DNA of 8,909 nucleotides from positions 1 through 8,909 of the forward strand of contig JAOPZD010000397.1 in assembly GCA_025964295.1 (NCBI GenBank). Direction: 5' to 3'. This document shows, in pieces, positions 1 to 6,059 of the stretch. Source of the stretch: Conexibacter sp. (GTDB lineage: Bacteria > Actinomycetota > Thermoleophilia > Solirubrobacterales > Solirubrobacteraceae). The number at the start of each line of letters is the position of its first letter. Position 1 is the first letter of the stretch. Made by a program: the position numbers and the translations under genes. The notes under the pieces were generated by a model that made no database searches, had not been told where the DNA came from, and worked only from the letters and a program-made list of their open reading frames with translations.

Positions 1-1119
1 GTCATCGGGGCCGGCCCGGCGGGCATGGCGGCCGCCCAGCAGCTGCGCCGCGCCGGGCACCGCGTCGTGCTCTTCGAGCGTGACGAGGCCGCCGGCGGGC
101 TGGTGCGCTTCGGCGTCCCGGACTTCAAGATCGAGAAGTGGGTCGTCGAGCGGCGGCTGGACCAGCTGCGCGCCGAGGGCGTCGAGGTGCGCTGCGGCGT
201 CGACGTCGGCCGCGACGTCACGGCCGACGAGCTGCGCGCGGAGTTCGACGCGGTCGTGCTGACGATCGGCTCGCGCGTGCCGCGCGACCTGCCGGTCCCG
301 GGCCGCGAGCTCCACGGCATCCACCCCGCGATGGACTACCTGTACGTGCGCAACCGCGCGATCGCCGACGAGCTCGGGCCGGCCCCGTCGGTGGCGCGGG
401 CGGATGGGGCCGGGTCGGTCGAGATCACTGCGGCGGGCAAGCACGTCATCGTCATCGGCGGCGGCGACACCGGCGCGGACTGCGTCGGGCACTCGATCCG
501 CGAGGGCGCGCTGTCGGTGACCCAGCTCGAGCTGCTGCCCGAGCCGCCGGCGCACCGTCCCGACGACCGCACGCCGTGGCCGCTGTGGCCGCAGAAGTTC
601 CGGTTGTCCTACGCCATGGAAGAGGCGACGGCGATCGGCAAGGGCGAGCAGGACTACTCCATCGTCACGACGCGCTTCGAGGGCGAGGACGGCCGCGTCA
701 GCGCGCTGCACTACGCCCAGGCCGGCGCGGCGCCGCCGTTCGCGCCCGTCGAGGGCACCGGCGGCCAGATGCAGGCCGACCTGGTGCTGCTCGCCATGGG
801 CTTCCTGCACCCCGAGCACGAGGGCGTCGTCGAGCAGCTCGGCGTCGACCTCGACCAGCGCGGCAACGTCAAGGCCCCGACCTACGCGACCTCGGTCCGC
901 GGCGTCTTCGCCGCCGGCGACGCCCGCCGCGGCCAGTCGCTCATCGTCTGGGCGATCAACGAGGGCCGCCAGGCCGCGCGCATGGCCGACCGCTTCCTCC
1001 ACGAGCTGGGCGCCGCCGGCCGCGAGCCGGTCCTGGCCGGCAACGTTCACGACGCCGACGAGGGGCCCGAGGGGCCGCCGTCGCACGCGGACGGCGGGCT
1101 GTCGGCCGAAGAGGGCTAG
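1..1119 (+). CDS. gltD: Glutamate synthase small (beta) subunit, 5'-partial
   Basis: This is the FAD/NADPH-binding beta subunit of glutamate synthase. It passes electrons from NADPH through FAD and Fe-S clusters to the large GltB subunit, which makes glutamate from glutamine and 2-oxoglutarate in the cytoplasm. The reading frame is open from base 1, so 372 residues are visible. The first dinucleotide-binding motif GAGPAG is at residues 3-8, followed by [12 protein letters not shown], which is diagnostic of GltD-like proteins. The second motif [11 protein letters not shown] starts near residue 153, then comes a [11 protein letters not shown] segment and a C-terminal FAD-contacting AAGD near 304-307. 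About 145 N-terminal residues, including the Cys-rich Fe-S domain, should lie left of the window, judging by the 472-residue E. coli protein. The last 30 or so residues form an acidic Gly/Pro-rich tail beyond the usual end. gltB would be expected upstream but is not visible. Related NADPH-dependent oxidoreductases share the fold, but the combined motifs favour GltD. Confidence 0.93.
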   Translation, partial: VIGAGPAGMAAAQQLRRAGHRVVLFERDEAAGGLVRFGVPDFKIEKWVVERRLDQLRAEGVEVRCGVDVGRDVTADELRAEFDAVVLTIGSRVPRDLPVPGRELHGIHPAMDYLYVRNRAIADELGPAPSVARADGAGSVEITAAGKHVIVIGGGDTGADCVGHSIREGALSVTQLELLPEPPAHRPDDRTPWPLWPQKFRLSYAMEEATAIGKGEQDYSIVTTRFEGEDGRVSALHYAQAGAAPPFAPVEGTGGQMQADLVLLAMGFLHPEHEGVVEQLGVDLDQRGNVKAPTYATSVRGVFAAGDARRGQSLIVWAINEGRQAARMADRFLHELGAAGREPVLAGNVHDADEGPEGPPSHADGGLSAEEG

Positions 1120-1192
1120 GCCGCCACTAGCCCCGCAGCAGCAGCGGCGTGCCGGGGTAGCCGTCGTGGCTGGGCCCGCACGGCGAGCGCCA

Positions 1193-1210
1193 GGCGGGCG
1201 TCCGCCCGTC
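1193..1210 (+). terminator. Possible terminator hairpin after gltD
   Basis: A 7-bp stem (1193-1199 with 1204-1210, one G-T wobble) closes a 4-base loop about 75 bases after the gltD stop. No T-run follows, so a classical intrinsic terminator is not shown. High-GC actinobacteria often have hairpins without a U-tract, which keeps this as a weak candidate. It lies upstream of the amine oxidase promoter, where a transcription boundary is expected. Confidence 0.3.
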
Positions 1211-1240
1211 AAGCCGCCGGGTGGCGCCAGGCGCGGCGAG

Positions 1241-1280
1241 GCGGCGTGCAACCACGCCCGGCGGCGTGCAACCGCACCCG
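1241..1280 (+). repeat. Two-copy 20-bp tandem repeat upstream of amine oxidase gene
   Basis: Bases 1241-1260 and 1261-1280 are adjacent direct repeats identical at 18 of 20 positions; they share gcggcgtgcaacc and end in cccg. The second copy contains the place where a -35 element would fall for the -10-like hexamer at 1289. The array could be a regulator binding site with a period near two helical turns, a duplicated promoter segment, or chance slippage in GC-rich DNA. Confidence 0.7.
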
Positions 1281-1288
1281 GCTGCGGA

Positions 1289-1300
1289 TACGGTGCGCCG
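1289..1300 (+). promoter_or_regulatory. Putative leaderless -10 element for the amine oxidase gene
   Basis: TACGGT at 1289-1294 fits the TANNNT -10 pattern and is followed by exactly 6 bases before the ATG at 1301, so transcription would start at or next to the start codon. No Shine-Dalgarno is visible before that ATG. The -35 is weak; the best match is gtgcaa at 1266-1271, 17 bases upstream and inside the second tandem repeat. Confidence 0.45.
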
Positions 1301-2794
1301 ATGTCCCACGTGCCGTTGACCCGTCGTCGCCTCCTGGAGGCCGGCGCGGCCGGCGCCGCGCTGACCGCCCTGGGCGGGCCGACCGCCGCGTTCGCGGCCA
1401 AGCGCAAGCGCAAGCGGGCCGACGTGGTCGTCGTCGGCGCTGGGTTCTCCGGGCTGGCGGCGGCGCGCAAGCTCGTCGCGGCCGGGCACTCCGTCATCGT
1501 CCTGGAGGCGCGCGATCGCGTCGGCGGGCGGACCGACAACGCGTCGATCGCCGGCGGCAAGGCGATCGCGGAGGTCGGCGGCGAGTTCGTCGGCCCGACC
1601 CAGGACCGGATCCTGGCGCTGGCCAAGGCCGTCGGCGTCCCGACGTTCCCGGTGTACAACACCGGCGGCAACGTCTTCGTCGCGCGCTCGCAGCGGGCGC
1701 TGTACCCCGCGTCGTCCGGGATCCCCGACGACCCGGAGGTCACCGCGGGGCTCGCCGCGCTGATCGCCATCGACGCGATCGCCAAGGAGGTCGGCGTCGC
1801 CGCGCCGTGGAAGCACAAGAAGGCGCGCCAGTACGACGGCCAGACGCTCGCGCAGCACCTGGCCGGCAAGGGCCTCAGCCCGACCGCGCTCTCCATCCTC
1901 GACGCGGTCTCCGAGGCGATCTGGGGCGCCGACCCCGACGAGCTCTCGCTGCTCTACGTCGCGCAGTACGTCGCGGGCGCGGGCAACGCGGCCACGCCGG
2001 GGTCGTTCATCAAGCTCATCGCCACCGGCGGCGGCGCGCAGGAGCGGCGGCTGGTCGGCGGCTCGGTGGTGGTCGCCGAGAAGGTCGCGGCCAAGTTGGG
2101 GTCCAAGGTGATCCTCGGCGCGCCGGTCTCCCGCATCGCGCAGACCGCCGGCGGCGTGCGTGTCGTCAGCAGCAACGGCCTGGAGGTCGACGCCCAGCGC
2201 GCCATCGTCGCGGTCCCGCCGGTGCTCGCGGCGCGGATCGCCTTCGCGCCCGGCCTGCCCGCGGGCAAGAACACGTTGTTGAAGGCCATGGTCCCGGGGT
2301 CGCTGACCAAGGTGGAGGCCGTCTACCCGACGCCGTTCTGGCGCGAGTCGGGGCTCTCCGGCCAGGGCGTGGCGGACGCCGGCCTCGCGCGCGTCCCCTA
2401 CGACAACTCGCCGCCCGACGGCAGCGTCGGCGTCTTCTTCTCGTTCATCGGCGGCAAGCGCCACCGCGAGTGGGCGGCGCTGTCGCCCGCCGACCGCCGC
2501 GCCCGCGTCCTGGACGACTTCGTGCGCTTCACCGCCGACGAGCGCGCCCGCACGCCCGACGAGTTCCTGGAGAAGGACTGGACGACCGAGAAGTGGACCC
2601 GCGGCTGCCCCGTCGGCCACTTCGCACCGGGCGTCCTGGCCCGGCATGGCGCGTACCTCCGGGCGCCGTCCGGCCGCGTCCACTTCGCCGGGACCGAGAC
2701 CAGCGACTACTGGCTGGGCTACATGGACGGCGCGGTGCGCGCGGGGGAGCGGGCCGCACGCGAGGTCGGCGCCCGGCTCAGCCGCCGGAGCTGA
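1301..2794 (+). CDS. Tat-exported FAD-dependent amine oxidase (MAO-like)
   Basis: The product is a 497-residue flavin amine oxidase, predicted to oxidise a primary or secondary amine to an imine with release of hydrogen peroxide; the substrate cannot be read from the sequence. The N-terminus has a twin-arginine signal (TRRRLLEAG, residues 7-15), a hydrophobic stretch and a possible AFA/A cleavage near residue 32. Tat export suits a protein that folds around FAD before leaving the cytoplasm. A basic KRKRKR run follows. The FAD motif is GAGFSG (46-51), with LEARDRVGGRT at 68-78. The C-terminal signature HFAGTETSDYWLGYMDGA (461-478) matches the monoamine oxidase family. Cys436 in RGCPVGHFAPG lines up with the human MAO cysteine that binds FAD covalently, while the next residue, a cage Tyr in MAO-B, is Pro here. 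The ATG at 1301 is chosen over upstream in-frame codons because it starts right at the Tat signal and sits behind a -10-like box. Confidence 0.9.
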   Translation: MSHVPLTRRRLLEAGAAGAALTALGGPTAAFAAKRKRKRADVVVVGAGFSGLAAARKLVAAGHSVIVLEARDRVGGRTDNASIAGGKAIAEVGGEFVGPTQDRILALAKAVGVPTFPVYNTGGNVFVARSQRALYPASSGIPDDPEVTAGLAALIAIDAIAKEVGVAAPWKHKKARQYDGQTLAQHLAGKGLSPTALSILDAVSEAIWGADPDELSLLYVAQYVAGAGNAATPGSFIKLIATGGGAQERRLVGGSVVVAEKVAAKLGSKVILGAPVSRIAQTAGGVRVVSSNGLEVDAQRAIVAVPPVLAARIAFAPGLPAGKNTLLKAMVPGSLTKVEAVYPTPFWRESGLSGQGVADAGLARVPYDNSPPDGSVGVFFSFIGGKRHREWAALSPADRRARVLDDFVRFTADERARTPDEFLEKDWTTEKWTRGCPVGHFAPGVLARHGAYLRAPSGRVHFAGTETSDYWLGYMDGAVRAGERAAREVGARLSRRS

Positions 2795-2796
2795 CC

Positions 2797-2810
2797 ACCC
2801 GCGCGCGGGT
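2797..2810. promoter_or_regulatory. Perfect 14-bp palindrome between amine oxidase and FMO genes
   Basis: The sequence acccgcgcgcgggt is its own reverse complement. It starts 2 bases after the amine oxidase stop and ends 23 bases before the TTGACG -35 of the monooxygenase promoter. It could be an operator for the downstream TetR-family protein, or a short terminator hairpin for the amine oxidase mRNA; no T-run follows. Its CG-rich simplicity makes chance possible. Confidence 0.4.
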
Positions 2811-2833
2811 TCGACGCGCCCCCTAGATAGAAC

Positions 2834-2862
2834 TTGACGCCCCCGTCACCTTCTGCGACGCT
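2834..2862 (+). promoter_or_regulatory. Promoter of the FMO-tetR unit, predicted leaderless
   Basis: A near-consensus -35 TTGACG (2834-2839) is followed by a 17-base spacer and a -10-like GACGCT (2857-2862). Exactly 6 bases then lead to the ATG at 2869. The spacing is ideal for a housekeeping sigma factor and places the transcript start at the initiation codon. No Shine-Dalgarno is seen. The first -10 base departs from consensus (G instead of T). A short inverted repeat gacg/cgtc (2836-2847) overlaps the spacer. Confidence 0.6.
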
Positions 2863-2868
2863 GGGCCC

Positions 2869-4263
2869 ATGTCCGCGCCGCCTTCGCTGCCCACCGTCTG
2901 CCTCGTCGGCGCCGGCTCGTCCGGCATCGCGGTCGCCAAGGCCCTGCAGGAGCACGGCGTGCCGTTCGACTGCATCGAGGCGTCGGATCGCGTCGGCGGC
3001 AACTGGGTCTTCGGCAACCGCAACGGCATGTCGGCCGCCTACCGCGACCTGCACATCAACACCTCGCGCGACCGCATGGCCTACTCGGACTTCCCGATGC
3101 CGGCCGACTACCCCGACTACCCGCACCACTCGCAGATCGCGGCCTACTTCGACAGCTACGTCGACCACTTCGGCTTTCGCGACCACATCATCTTCAACAC
3201 GCGCGTGGAGAAGATCGTGCGCGGCGCCGAGGGCGTCTACACGGTCACCACCGACGACGGCGAGACCCGCGAGTACGACGTCGTCCTGGTCGCCAACGGC
3301 CACCACTGGGACGCGCGCTGGCCCGAGCCCGCGTTCCCCGGATCCGACACGTTCGCCGGCACGCAGATCCACGCCCACGAGTACGTCGACTCCTCCATCT
3401 TCGAGGGCAAGGACGTCGTCGTGCTCGGCATGGGCAACTCGGCGATGGACATCGCGGTCGAGTCCTCCTACGTCGCCAAGTCGACGTACCTGGCCGCCCG
3501 CCGCGGCGCCTGGATCGTCCCGAAGTACCTCTTCGGCCGCCCGTCGGACCAGCTCAAGAACGACCCGCGCATCCCGTTCAAGGTCCGCCAGAAGGTCATG
3601 CAGCGCGTCGTCAAGCTCTACACCGGCGACCTGACGAAGTACGGCCTGCCCAAGCCCGACCACGAGTTCGGCGAGGCGCACCCGACGGTCTCCGGTCGGA
3701 TCCTGGACCGCATCCAGCACGGCCGCGTCACCCCCAAGCCCAACATGAAGGCCTTGGACGGCGACGCCGTCGAGTTCGTCGACGGCACCCGCGAGCCGGT
3801 CGACGTGGTGGTCTACTGCACCGGCTACAAGATCACCTTCCCGTTCTTCGAAGAGGGCTTCGTCGCGGCGCCCGACAACCACATCGAGCTGTTCCGCCGG
3901 GTCTTCGACACGCGTTACCCCGACCTCGGGTTCGTGGGCCTGCTGCAGCCGCTGGGGTCGGTCATGCCGCTCGCCGAGGCCCAGGGCCAGTGGCTGGCCG
4001 ACTACCTGCACGGCCGCTACGCGCTGCCCGCGCCGGGCGAGCTCGCGGCCGACATCCGCGCCGACCAGCAGGCGATGCACAAGCGCTACGTCGCGAGCAA
4101 GCGCCACACGATCCAGGTCGACTTCGAGGACTACCTCTGGCAGCTGGACAAGGAGCGCAAGGCGGGCGCCGAGCGCGCGCGGCTGCGCGGCTTCGCGCTC
4201 CCGGTGGCCCATCGGGCCAAGGACGCGCCCCGGACCGGCACCGGCAAGGCGGTGCCCGCGTGA
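2869..4263 (+). CDS. Flavin-containing monooxygenase (FMO-like NAD(P)/FAD oxidoreductase)
   Basis: This 464-residue cytoplasmic flavoprotein should use NADPH and oxygen to oxygenate a soft nucleophile (N or S) or a carbonyl compound; the substrate is unknown. It has the N-terminal FAD motif GAGSSG (14-19), then RVGGNW (41-46). The FMO fingerprint FxGxxxHxxxY appears as FAGTQIHAHEY (162-172); Tyr at the end, in place of the Trp of the Baeyer-Villiger fingerprint, favours the N-oxide-forming FMO class. The NADP motif GMGNSAMD is at 187-194 and the late YCTGY motif at 316-320. Length is close to typical bacterial FMOs. The start is set by the promoter 6 bases upstream. Its last bases overlap the tetR start, so the two genes are almost certainly co-transcribed and probably translationally coupled; the repressor may respond to the enzyme's substrate or product. 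Class identity is firm, reaction specificity is not. Confidence 0.9.
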   Translation: MSAPPSLPTVCLVGAGSSGIAVAKALQEHGVPFDCIEASDRVGGNWVFGNRNGMSAAYRDLHINTSRDRMAYSDFPMPADYPDYPHHSQIAAYFDSYVDHFGFRDHIIFNTRVEKIVRGAEGVYTVTTDDGETREYDVVLVANGHHWDARWPEPAFPGSDTFAGTQIHAHEYVDSSIFEGKDVVVLGMGNSAMDIAVESSYVAKSTYLAARRGAWIVPKYLFGRPSDQLKNDPRIPFKVRQKVMQRVVKLYTGDLTKYGLPKPDHEFGEAHPTVSGRILDRIQHGRVTPKPNMKALDGDAVEFVDGTREPVDVVVYCTGYKITFPFFEEGFVAAPDNHIELFRRVFDTRYPDLGFVGLLQPLGSVMPLAEAQGQWLADYLHGRYALPAPGELAADIRADQQAMHKRYVASKRHTIQVDFEDYLWQLDKERKAGAERARLRGFALPVAHRAKDAPRTGTGKAVPA

Positions 4264-4865
4264 GCGGCGCCGCGCCGGCCCTCGGCAAGCGCGAGCAGAC
4301 CAAGGCGGCCAACCGCGCGGCGATCCTCGACGCCGCCCGGATCGTCTTCGCCGACATCGGCTACGGCGCCGCGTCGGTGCGCGACATCGTCCGCCGGACC
4401 GACCTGGCCACCGGCACGTTCTACAACTACTTCCCCGACAAGGAGTCGGTGCTCATCGCGCTGCTCGACGAGACGGCGGGGGAGGCGCGCCAGCGCGTGC
4501 AGGCCGCGCGGCGCCACGGGACGACGCTCGACGCCTTCGTGCGCGACGGCTTCGCCGCGTACTTCGGGTTCCTGCTCGAGGATCGCGCAACGTCGGAGCT
4601 GCTGGCGCGCAACGCGGGCACCATCCGGGCGCTGTTCGACGAGCCGTCGCTGGTCGCGGGCGTCGACGAGCTGGCCGACGACCTGCGCGCCGCCGTGGCG
4701 GCCGGGCTGATCCCCGACCACGACGTCGAGTACATGGCGGCGTCGATGGTCGGCGCGGCGTTCGAGGTGGGCGCGCGGATGCTCGAGAGCGACGATCCCG
4801 ACCCCGGGCGCGCCACGGCGTTCATCTCCGAGCTGTTCATCGCCGGGCTCTCGACGCGCCGCTGA
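4260..4865 (+). CDS. TetR/AcrR-family transcriptional regulator
   Basis: This is a 201-residue DNA-binding regulator. The N-terminal helix-turn-helix covers about residues 18-66, with the family hallmark TGTFYNYFPDKESV at 51-64. The C-terminal helical ligand-binding and dimerisation domain follows, including VGAAFEVGARML near 164-175. I chose GTG at 4260, which overlaps the monooxygenase stop in a GTGA arrangement (4 bases). It gives the short basic N-terminal arm usual for the family, whereas the open frame further left only reads through the monooxygenase gene. By family habit it is likely a repressor of its own operon that is relieved by a small ligand. Candidate operators are the palindromes at 2797-2810 and 4871-4896, but neither is proven. 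The ligand cannot be predicted. Confidence 0.92.
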   Translation: MSGAAPALGKREQTKAANRAAILDAARIVFADIGYGAASVRDIVRRTDLATGTFYNYFPDKESVLIALLDETAGEARQRVQAARRHGTTLDAFVRDGFAAYFGFLLEDRATSELLARNAGTIRALFDEPSLVAGVDELADDLRAAVAAGLIPDHDVEYMAASMVGAAFEVGARMLESDDPDPGRATAFISELFIAGLSTRR

Positions 4866-4870
4866 CCGGC

Positions 4871-4896
4871 GTCCGCGCAAGCGCCGTTGCGCGGAC
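4871..4896. terminator. Perfect 10-bp inverted repeat after tetR: terminator or operator
   Basis: gtccgcgcaa (4871-4880) and ttgcgcggac (4887-4896) are exact reverse complements separated by 6 bases, starting 5 bases after the tetR stop. The position suits a transcription terminator for the FMO-tetR unit, though no T-run follows. It also lies just upstream of the putative -10 of the next gene, so it could instead be a dyad operator for the TetR protein. The structure is certain; the role is not. Confidence 0.6.
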
Positions 4897-4921
4897 GACG
4901 CACCGCAACTTCCGGGGCGGC

Positions 4922-4927
4922 TACGCT
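4922..4927 (+). promoter_or_regulatory. Putative -10 element for the secreted hydrolase gene
   Basis: TACGCT matches the TANNNT -10 pattern. A transcript starting about 7 bases later would carry a leader of about 87 bases before the ATG at 5021. No good -35 is visible 17 bases upstream, so an activator or another sigma factor may be used, or the call may be wrong. Confidence 0.35.
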
Positions 4928-4937
4928 GTCTTGGTTC

Positions 4938-4966
4938 TCAGCGCGCCGGAGTCCGCCGCGCGCTGA
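4938..4966 (+). promoter_or_regulatory. Stem-loop in the 5' leader of the secreted hydrolase gene
   Basis: tcagcgcgc (4938-4946) pairs perfectly with gcgcgctga (4958-4966); inside, cgg/ccg (4947-4949 with 4953-4955) can extend the stem past a 2-base bulge. It would form right at the 5' end of the predicted leader. Possible roles are mRNA protection or attenuation. It resembles no riboswitch class I recognise. Confidence 0.45.
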
Positions 4967-5000
4967 CCCGCTTCACCGAGACCCCGTCCCCGACGCCGAC

Positions 5001-5007
5001 AAAGGAG
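5001..5007 (+). promoter_or_regulatory. Shine-Dalgarno of the secreted hydrolase gene
   Basis: aaaggag is a strong ribosome-binding sequence, but 13 bases separate it from the ATG at 5021, longer than the usual 5-9. No closer in-frame start codon exists, and the signal peptide begins at this ATG, so the start is kept. Confidence 0.6.
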
Positions 5008-5020
5008 CACCCGCATTCCG

Positions 5021-5971
5021 ATGCGACGTCTCGTCCGTACCTGCCTGCCCCTCGCTGCCCTCATGGCGGTGGTGATCGCGCCCACCGGTGCGTCCGCCGC
5101 GACCGTGGGCATCTCCGACCAGCAGCCCTCCACCTTCACGAACCCGCTGTACTCGCCGCTGAAGCTCAAGGTCGCGCGCGTGATCACGCCTTACGACGTG
5201 CTCGACGAGCCGTCCGAGAAGGCGCGCCTGGATCAGTGGATCCACAACGCGAAGGTCGCCAAGCAGACCATCCTGATCTCCTTCGAGCACTCGCGCCTGC
5301 AGTCGAAGTACAACAAGGCGCCGAGCGTCTCCGCCTACACCAAGGCGATGAAGGCGTTCAAGAAGAAGTACGGCTCCAAGTTCGACATCTCGCCCTGGAA
5401 CGAGGTCAACGTCTGCCAGGCGTCCGGCCGCATGGAGGGCCAGCCGTCGAAGATCTGCAAGTCCGCGACGGGCCCGAAGCTCGTGGCGCAGTACTACTCG
5501 GCCGCCAAGTCGGTCTTCGCGGGCCGCAAGATCGTCGCGATCGACATCCTCGACGGCTCCAACGTGGGCGGCGCGGTCAGCTACCTGCGCAAGTTCAAGA
5601 AGTACGTCAAGGGCACGCCCAAGTACTGGGGCATCCACAACTACAGCGACACGAACCGCGGGTCCTACTCGCGCACGTCGCGCCTGATCAAGACGATCAA
5701 CAACAAGAAGGCCGAGATCTGGCTGACCGAGACCGGTGGCCAGCTCAAGCTCCGCGGCAAGGAGTACGGCCAGGCCAAGGCGGCCAAGGCGCTGAAGTGC
5801 ATGTTCTCGATGCCCAAGAGGTACACGCAGATCAAGCGCCTGTACATCTACCAGTTCAACGGCGCGGACTCGTCCAACGACTTCGACGCCGGGCTGATCG
5901 GCCCCGACAACTCGCTGCGCACGGGCTACTCCGTGGTCAAGAAGCGCTCGTCGGCGACCTGCCACGCCTAG
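5021..5971 (+). CDS. Secreted Lys-rich glycoside hydrolase-like protein (clan GH-A type)
   Basis: The 316-residue product begins with a Sec signal peptide (MRRLVRT, a hydrophobic core to about residue 20, cleavage after ASA near residue 26). The mature part looks like a TIM-barrel glycoside hydrolase. SPWNEVNV places Glu128 after an Asn, as for the acid/base at the end of strand 4 in clan GH-A. KYWGIHNYSD (201-210) resembles strand 6, and IWLTETGG places Glu237 as the nucleophile at the end of strand 7. Spacing and order agree with a retaining hydrolase, but I cannot assign a GH family or substrate. About 35 residues (11%) are Lys, almost all AAG, which sets it apart from the Arg-rich neighbours and suggests binding to anionic envelope or extracellular polymers. 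Four mature Cys (132, 146, 260, 314) could form two disulfides. It appears to be its own transcription unit, bounded by hairpins on both sides. It could also be an inactive carbohydrate-binding barrel. Confidence 0.75.
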   Translation: MRRLVRTCLPLAALMAVVIAPTGASAATVGISDQQPSTFTNPLYSPLKLKVARVITPYDVLDEPSEKARLDQWIHNAKVAKQTILISFEHSRLQSKYNKAPSVSAYTKAMKAFKKKYGSKFDISPWNEVNVCQASGRMEGQPSKICKSATGPKLVAQYYSAAKSVFAGRKIVAIDILDGSNVGGAVSYLRKFKKYVKGTPKYWGIHNYSDTNRGSYSRTSRLIKTINNKKAEIWLTETGGQLKLRGKEYGQAKAAKALKCMFSMPKRYTQIKRLYIYQFNGADSSNDFDAGLIGPDNSLRTGYSVVKKRSSATCHA

Positions 5972-5996
5972 CGGCTCACCGCCAACTGAGTCCTCA

Positions 5997-6033
5997 CGCG
6001 ACGGGCGCCCCACGGGGCGCCCGTCGTGCGTTT
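5997..6033 (+). terminator. Strong hairpin terminator after the secreted hydrolase gene
   Basis: acgggcgcccc (6001-6011) and ggggcgcccgt (6014-6024) are perfect reverse complements; four more outer pairs including one G-T extend the stem to 5997-6028. A short ttt (6031-6033) follows. It lies 25 bases past the stop codon and ends shortly before the next promoter. The T-run is short, as is common in very high-GC genomes. Confidence 0.8.
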
Positions 6034-6047
6034 CGGGGTCGGCTTCG

Positions 6048-6059
6048 TAGACTGGACCC
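6048..6059 (+). promoter_or_regulatory. Putative leaderless -10 element for the HhH protein gene
   Basis: TAGACT (6048-6053) is a good TANNNT -10 hexamer and is followed by exactly 6 bases before the GTG at 6060. No Shine-Dalgarno is present. The -35 region is unremarkable. The same geometry is seen upstream of 1301 and 2869, and here it helps fix the GTG start. Confidence 0.55.

Noticed and set aside
1127..2683. 518-residue open frame on the minus strand opposite the amine oxidase
   Set aside because: It is made of Arg/Gly/Asp/Ala-rich low-complexity sequence with no motif, and lies antisense to a gene with clear FAD and Tat motifs; a usual shadow in high-GC DNA.
2719..4212. 497-residue open frame on the minus strand opposite the FMO gene
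   Set aside because: Val/Asp/Arg-rich mirror of the real codons with no domain motif; the plus strand has a complete FMO signature.
3990..4259. Longer N-terminus for the TetR regulator
   Set aside because: This part only reads the FMO gene in another frame; TetR proteins start shortly before the HTH, and GTG 4260 with the GTGA overlap fits.
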